A DNA stretch of 35,134 nt, from positions 1 to 35,134 of the forward strand of contig JABCPU010000612.1 of NCBI GenBank assembly GCA_016800925.1, read 5' to 3'. The stretch is from Suillus spraguei. Lineage: Eukaryota > Basidiomycota > Agaricomycetes > Boletales > Suillaceae. The notes below the pieces were generated by a model. The model was not told the DNA's origin. It was given only the letters and a program-made list of their open reading frames with translations, and made no database searches. Position 1 is the stretch's first letter. Each line of letters starts with the position of its first letter. Made by a program: the position numbers and the translations under genes. Positions 30,148 through 35,134 of the stretch are shown here, piece by piece.

Positions 30148-31771
30148 TTGAAATACAGTAACAAAGCTCAGGAATTCGCCACGGACGAGAAAGAAAAGAA
30201 AAAGAAATCTTTCGAAGAATTGGTCCCAGAATATTTGCATGACTTCGCAGACGTCTTTGCTAAAGACGGATTGAACAAACTACCCCCTGAACGCCCTGGT
30301 ATCGATCATCGGATCGACACCAAACCCGGTTTTATTCCTTGCACGTCTAAGGTCTACCCGTTATCGGAAAAAGAACGCGCTGCTGTCAAAACATTTATCG
30401 ACGAAAACGTTGCGAAAGGTTTCATCTCAGAATCGAAATCACCCCAAGCCAGTGGTTTCTTCTTTGTAGGAAAGAAGAGCGGAGAACTGCGTCCCTGTCA
30501 AGATTATCGCTACATCAATGATTGGACAGTCAAGAACGCATACCCGCTTCCACTCCCTATTTCCCTTGTCGCACGCCTTCATAACGCACAGTTCTTTACG
30601 AAAATGGATATCCGGTCCGGTTATAACAATATTCACATCCATCCTGATGACAGGTGGAAAGCTGCTTTTACAACGGAATTTGGCCTTTTGAACCGAACGT
30701 CATGTTCTTTGGCCTCTGCAATTCCCCAGCAACTTTTCAAGCATACATGAACCGCACCTTTCAACAAGAAATCAATGAAGGATGGATGGTTATCTATATG
30801 GACGATATCCTGATTTTCTCTACGACAATGGCAGAACATCGTGAACGGACCAGACGAGTTCTGATGAAAATACGAAAAGAACACCTGTTTTTGAAACCGG
30901 AGAAATGCACCTTCGATGCAGAAGAAGTGGAATACCTCGGAATGATAATTCGCCCCGGACAAGTTGCTATGGATACCGCCAAGACTAAGGGAATCTCCGA
31001 ATGGCCAACCCCGACATGTGTAAAAGATGTTCGGTCATTCCTCGGTTTTTGCAACTTCTACCGCACGTTCATTTCCCACTATTCTGACATCGCCAGACCC
31101 CTACCGATTTGACAAAGAAAGATAAGGCCTTTGAATGGTCAACCGAATGTATGGACACCTTTGAAGAACTGAAACGACGCTTCACATCCCAACCGGTACT
31201 CCGTAACCCTGATCCTTCCCGACAATTTGCTATTGCTACCGACGCTTTGCTTGTAGCAACTGGTGGAGTTCTCCTGCAGACTGATGAGAATGGTGTTTAT
31301 CACCCTTGTGCATACCTCTCACAGTCTTTAAATCCCGCAGAACGCAATTACCAGATCTTTGATCGGGAACTCCTGGCCGTGATCCGGGCACTGAACGAAT
31401 GGCGTCATTATCTCGAAGGAAACCCACACCCCGTCCTGGTATTCACCGACCATAAGAACCTTCTGTACTTTAGAAGTGCACAGAAGCTCACCCGTCGCCA
31501 AGCACGTTGGCAATTGATTTTGTCTATTTACGACATTGAACTGCATCACGTTGCAGGTACTAAATTAGCAGTACCTGATGCACTATCCCGCCGGCCTGAT
31601 TATGACTCTGGCAAAGACGATAACGAGGACCAAACCCTCCTCCCTGACGCTCTATTCGTTCGTCTTATTGACACTGACTTGAAGGATGTGCTGTCATCCT
31701 CTGACCCCCTTGACGACCCTGTTTTCAAAACGGCGTCTGACGCCCTTGATGGCGTATGCCTTCCCCCATGA
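30148..31771 (+). pseudogene. Reverse transcriptase and RNase H, copy B
   Basis: The first segment (30148-about 30690) contains [38 protein letters not shown] and [19 protein letters not shown] shift near 30690 moves [18 protein letters not shown] and the active-site block [10 protein letters not shown] to the frame 30654-31112. A second shift near 31105 leads into the connection and RNase H domain (31109-31771): [49 protein letters not shown]. The catalytic Asp/Glu residues of both enzymes are retained. The IATDA-L reading replaces Ser of copy A (IATDAS). Two or three single-base indels are the only lesions I see. Confidence 0.9.
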
Positions 31772-33117
31772 AATCAGCACTTTCTGATTGGAAGGTTGAG
31801 GAGAATGTCCTCTATTTTAAGAATCGCGCTTATATTCCACTGGCGCATCGCTCCGATATCCTGAAGAGGTATCATGATCATCCTACTGCGGGACACCCCG
31901 GTAGATTCAAAACTGAAGAACTCGTCAAACGAGAAGCTTGGTGGCCTGCAATGGGCTCCTACATTCGGAAATACGTCGAGGGTTGCGCCCTTTGTCAGCA
32001 AATGAAAGCGGATACTCATCCCGTTAGACCCCCGCTCACGCCTATCCCTTCGTCGGCTGTTCGCCCGTTCTCCCAGGTCTCCGTCGATCTTATCACCGAC
32101 CTCCCCGTCTCTGGAGGCTTTGACAGTATCATGGTCGTGGTAGACCATGGCCTTACGAAGGGGGTAATTATTATCCCTTGTTTGAAAACCATCACTTCAG
32201 AAGGTGTGGCTAAGCTATTTTTAAAACATGTTTACCGACGATTTGGGCTCCATGACAAAGTCATCTCGGATCGAGGACCGCAATTCCTATCTCGCTTCTC
32301 AAAGGAACTTGCTCGACTTCTTGACTACATCATCGCTCCATCTACGGCTTACCACCCACAGACTGATGGCCAAACTGAGAGGCTAAATCAAGAACTTGAA
32401 ACGTACCTCCGTATCTACTGCCGAAACCACCCTGAAGACTGGGTAGAACATCTACCAATCGCCGAATTCGTCCACAACCACCGAAAACACGATGCAAGGA
32501 ATGCATCACCCTTTTATTTGATGATGGGATATGAACCACGTGCTATCCCTCATCTGATCCCTGATTCATCCGTCCCCGCAGCAGAAGATCGAGTACGATC
32601 TCTGCAAAAGATAAGAGAAGAAGCAATCGCCTGTCACAACATTGCCATGCAGGCAATGGCCGAACGATCCCGAGGAGATAAGTACACCCCATGGAAGATC
32701 GGAGATAAGGTTTGGCTATCCGCCGCTAATCTTAGACTTAAGCTCCCATCGAGGAAATTGGCACTGAAACGATACGGACCTTTCCCGATCATCGATGTCT
32801 TATCACCCATCACGTTCACACTCAAACTCCCTCCACAGTGGAAGATCCACCCCACATTCCATGCTTCTGTCTTATCATCCTATAGCGAAACAGACATACA
32901 CGGACCGAATTTCCCTGAACCGCCCCCTGACATAATAGAAGAAGAAGAAGAATATGAAATCGAAGCAATCCTTTCTCACAAAGGAACTGGCAATCGCCGA
33001 CGTTATCTTGTTTCGTGGAAAGGATACTCATCGGGAGATAACGAATGGCTCCCAGAAAAGAACTTGAAGAACTCCGCTCGAATCCTGAACGCTTATAAGA
33101 AGCAACATACCCTTTGA
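31756..33117 (+). CDS. Integrase with C-terminal chromodomain, copy B (open)
   Basis: This is 453 codons without interruption. Zinc-binding residues are His42, His47, Cys77 and Cys80 (HPTAGH and CALC). The catalytic triad is Asp111 (SVDLI), Asp172 (SDRGPQF) and Glu208 (QTERLNQ), with 35 residues between the last two (DD35E). The GPF/Y-type region follows ([20 protein letters not shown]). Residues about 400-453 form a chromodomain with the aromatic-cage pattern ([26 protein letters not shown]). The start is uncertain: the frame belongs to the pol polyprotein and overlaps the RNase H frame by 16 bp, so the first Met may not be used. It is the best-preserved protein in the window. Confidence 0.92.
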   Translation: MPSPMKSALSDWKVEENVLYFKNRAYIPLAHRSDILKRYHDHPTAGHPGRFKTEELVKREAWWPAMGSYIRKYVEGCALCQQMKADTHPVRPPLTPIPSSAVRPFSQVSVDLITDLPVSGGFDSIMVVVDHGLTKGVIIIPCLKTITSEGVAKLFLKHVYRRFGLHDKVISDRGPQFLSRFSKELARLLDYIIAPSTAYHPQTDGQTERLNQELETYLRIYCRNHPEDWVEHLPIAEFVHNHRKHDARNASPFYLMMGYEPRAIPHLIPDSSVPAAEDRVRSLQKIREEAIACHNIAMQAMAERSRGDKYTPWKIGDKVWLSAANLRLKLPSRKLALKRYGPFPIIDVLSPITFTLKLPPQWKIHPTFHASVLSSYSETDIHGPNFPEPPPDIIEEEEEYEIEAILSHKGTGNRRRYLVSWKGYSSGDNEWLPEKNLKNSARILNAYKKQHTL

Positions 33118-33172
33118 CAATTCTTCAGTCAAATCAACTCGCGTCAAGCACCTGATTAACTACCTTTTCGAA

Positions 33173-34638
33173 ATGTCTTTCCTCACTGCTTACATCACAC
33201 CCGTCATCGCTGCCACCAATGACTCCGACTCTGAAACCGAACGATACGGAACCCTCACCGCTGAAATTGATAATTCCTCCTACATCGAAGCCGCCATTCT
33301 CTGCGAGGGACATGCCCTCGAAATTGAAAGAATCCTCACTGAAAGAGGCGCCTTCCCTGCCTCCTCATCGTCAACATCATCCGCACTGCAGCCCTCATTG
33401 AAGCCACCGCTAAAGAAACTACTGAACTCGCACTCCGTCACCATTTCATTCATCTCCAAAAACGCATTCGTGCTTACGCTATGCTGCTGCTTCCCGATTC
33501 TTTTAAGAATGATGTTGAAGAAGCTATTCACATCATTGCCGAACGTCGAGCAGGCGTTGCTCGACCTCCCTTTCCGCAAAGAGATACGCCGCTTCCTGTT
33601 CCAGCACCCGCTTCTTCGCATATCTATTCTAATCTTGATGCCTTTACTGGCCTATACACTGCTGTGCAAGAAATTGGGCAACTCACCGACACAGTTGTCA
33701 ATACCATTCAGCAATCAGTCGCTGAGACCAAAGCGGCCAGAAACCTAGTAGAAGAAGCCATCGTTGACTTACAACAAATGCAAGATGATCTTGCGTCTCC
33801 TAGAACCCCATCCCCTATCGAACAATCAACTTCTTCACTTTCCGCCACGGTCACTCTTGATTGCCCTGATTGGCTGTACGAACCCTGCACAGAAGAGCAG
33901 CTTAAGGCAGCTAAACTATTGGTATCCCTGCCACCGAGTTAGTAACACTCGGCCCTCGACTTCGCGATCTTCATATCCATCCTCCCATGTCTATCCATCG
34001 TCATTCGGTCCTATGGACCCCGTTTCACCAGTTTTAGTAAAAGACTTCGGCATCACCTCCCCCTCTTCCTCCACCGAACTTCTTGCAGCTGCGAGCGTGC
34101 AGTCACTCCGGATCTCCCCAAATCAGCATACACGTTATCCACCGACCAGCAAGCGCAACTTAAGCGGCAGAACACCCTTGCCTTAAGACGTATAATGAAG
34201 AAAAAGGGGAAGAAGCGCGCTAGATCCACTAGTCCTACGCCCATCATTTCCCCGTCCTCCTTACGCAAAGTTTCTTCTAACCCTGACGAGAACATGAAAT
34301 GCCGCGTCTGTGGATTACTAGGACATCGTCAAAAGAACTGTGCGGAGTATCAGTGCAAGGTTTGCAGATATTGGTCGCCCACTCATTTATCCCTCTACTG
34401 CCCCAACCGAGTTGGGCCCCCTCCCTTCGAGTTAACTTGGAAAGATGAGGGATTCTACGACGCACTTCGTGCTTGGGAAAAGTAACTTGACGATGAACGT
34501 ATTCAAAGAGAAAAGAAGAGAGATTCTAAGCGTCGCACTGGTCTTGAAGAAGCCAAGTATATGAGGAGTGGGTCGTTTGCTGATGAGGACTACGAGTTTA
34601 GCAATGACCCCATTTACTATGCGAATCAAAGTGATTGA
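33173..34638 (+). pseudogene. Extra 3' ORF of copy B: coiled/Ser-Pro-rich protein ending in two zinc knuckles
   Basis: The start MSFLTAYITPV is 55 bp after the integrase stop. The N-terminal ~60 residues match copy A closely. A one-base deletion near 33362 shifts the frame. The conserved middle is read at 33481-33942 (DVEEAIHIIAERRAGVARPP, NLDAFTGLYTAVQEIGQL). In copy B the stretch just before the zinc-knuckle segment is open in frame with it (QLKRQNTLAL then KKKGKKRAR), showing one ORF rather than two. The knuckles are CRVCGLLGHRQKNC (34300-34341) and CKVCRYWSPTHLSLYC (34354-34401). A TAA at 34483-34485 replaces a Gln codon of copy A. The true end is the TGA at 34636-34638. I know of no named family; a nucleic-acid-binding accessory role is inferred from the knuckles and basic block. 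Confidence 0.72.
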
Positions 34639-34663
34639 AAGTCGGTGACTTTCAGTGTAATAC

Positions 34664-34671
34664 GGGGGTAA
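34664..34671 (+). promoter_or_regulatory. Polypurine tract of copy B
   Basis: GGGGGTAA directly precedes the 3' LTR, identical to copy A. It is the expected plus-strand primer. Confidence 0.78.
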
Positions 34672-35134
34672 TGTTACAACCGTACGTGCCCCTATTCATT
34701 TTCTATCTCCTTTACTTTGTATATTACATAACGTGACTCTGACTCATATGCTCAACGCATCTGTACTATAGTTGCCTTCCTTCTTTGGATACGCACTTAC
34801 ATTCCCATGTCTCTCTTGGTCTGTGCGCACATATTGGCCTATTTAAGCACAGTGTACTTGTAGTAGATTCTCTACTTTAATCTTACTGGGTTTTACCTGG
34901 AATCTCCTTCGCTTAGGTCTCCAACCTAAGTCATCTTGAATCGTCTCTAAGTCTAAGCACTCCTTAGCCTTAGCCTCTATTCTCGCGGATACCTCTAAGA
35001 CTTGTCTTCGAGGCTGAACCCTTGATCGTACTCGGAACGCGTTCCTTGTACTTTCACCTTGTCCTCTTTTGGGCATTGTAAGAACTTCCCAGCAGACCGC
35101 CTGTGTCTTTTCACTGTCGCTGGTGACGCCACCC
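34672..35134 (+). repeat. 3' LTR of copy B, missing last 12 bp at window edge
   Basis: 463 bp are present and aligned without gaps to 27512-27974. There are three substitutions: 34728 (G to A), 34808 (C to T) and 34933 (G to A), all at CpG sites. Confidence 0.97.

Larger units (their letters stand above)
27512..35134 (+). mobile_element. Ty3/Gypsy chromovirus copy B (plus strand), truncated by window end
   Basis: The full structure is 5' LTR 27512-27986, self-priming leader, gag, protease, RT/RNase H, integrase-chromodomain, extra zinc-knuckle ORF, polypurine tract and 3' LTR from 34672. If the 3' LTR has the same 475-bp length, the element ends at 35146, 12 bp beyond the window, giving 7635 bp. 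The LTRs differ at 3 of 463 comparable positions, so this insertion is young relative to copy A. Coding regions nevertheless carry several single-base indels, so it is probably non-autonomous unless some are assembly errors. Confidence 0.96.

Noticed and set aside
33361..33748. Hydrophobic frame in the extra 3' ORF that could suggest an envelope protein
   Set aside because: It arises after the one-base deletion near 33362. The alternative frame with helical, coiled sequence connects to the Ser/Pro linker and zinc knuckles and fits better in both copies. No signal peptide or envelope motif is seen.
1..35134. tRNA or rRNA genes
   Set aside because: No cloverleaf with A/B box promoter pair or rRNA-like segment was noticed on either strand by eye.

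Overview
This is nuclear DNA from a basidiomycete fungus, most likely an Agaricomycete. The evidence is short introns of about 46-53 bp, KDZ-type and Plavaka-type DNA transposases, a KDZ-associated CxC2 cysteine cluster next to a TET/JBP-like dioxygenase, chromodomain-bearing Ty3/Gypsy elements and a fungal GH79 glycosidase. I would not name a genus. Almost everything is mobile-element sequence in some state of decay. The only long domain-bearing frame I found uninterrupted is the integrase of the right-hand retrotransposon.

Layout, left to right. Positions 18-481 are a solo LTR with a 5-bp target duplication. Positions 609-942 are a Plavaka transposase scrap. Positions 943-8603 are chromovirus (Ty3/Gypsy) copy A on the minus strand, heavily frameshifted. 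Positions 8604-9740 are a Tc1-like DD34E transposon with its 5' end and first catalytic Asp missing. Positions 9746-18145 form a KDZ transposon neighbourhood: an array of about nine ~172-bp repeats, a minus-strand hypothetical gene remnant, a plus-strand CxC2+KDZ transposase pseudogene, a trailing ORF, and an array of about fifteen ~80-bp repeats. Positions 18240-19480 carry a minus-strand TET/JBP-like 2-oxoglutarate/Fe(II) dioxygenase remnant. Positions 19735-20120 are three copies of a further repeat. Positions 20155-20607 and 26755-27060 are a pair of inverted subrepeat blocks enclosing a gag-like scrap, several simple or hairpin repeats and a minus-strand GH79 gene that is nearly complete but broken. 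Positions 27512-35134 are chromovirus copy B on the plus strand, cut by the window edge 12 bp before its predicted end.

The two retrotransposon copies belong to one family and face away from each other, forming a 7.6-kb inverted repeat separated by about 19 kb. Each encodes gag, protease, reverse transcriptase/RNase H, integrase and a chromodomain. Each also has an additional ORF of about 487 codons between the integrase and the 3' LTR that ends in two zinc knuckles. Their 5' leader shows an 11-nt complementarity that predicts Tf1-style self-priming. The LTRs of copy A belong to two different subfamilies and the copy lacks a target duplication, so it looks like a recombinant. Several recent lesions are CpG to TpG/CpA transitions, consistent with cytosine methylation of this island. 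That is notable next to a TET/JBP-type gene.
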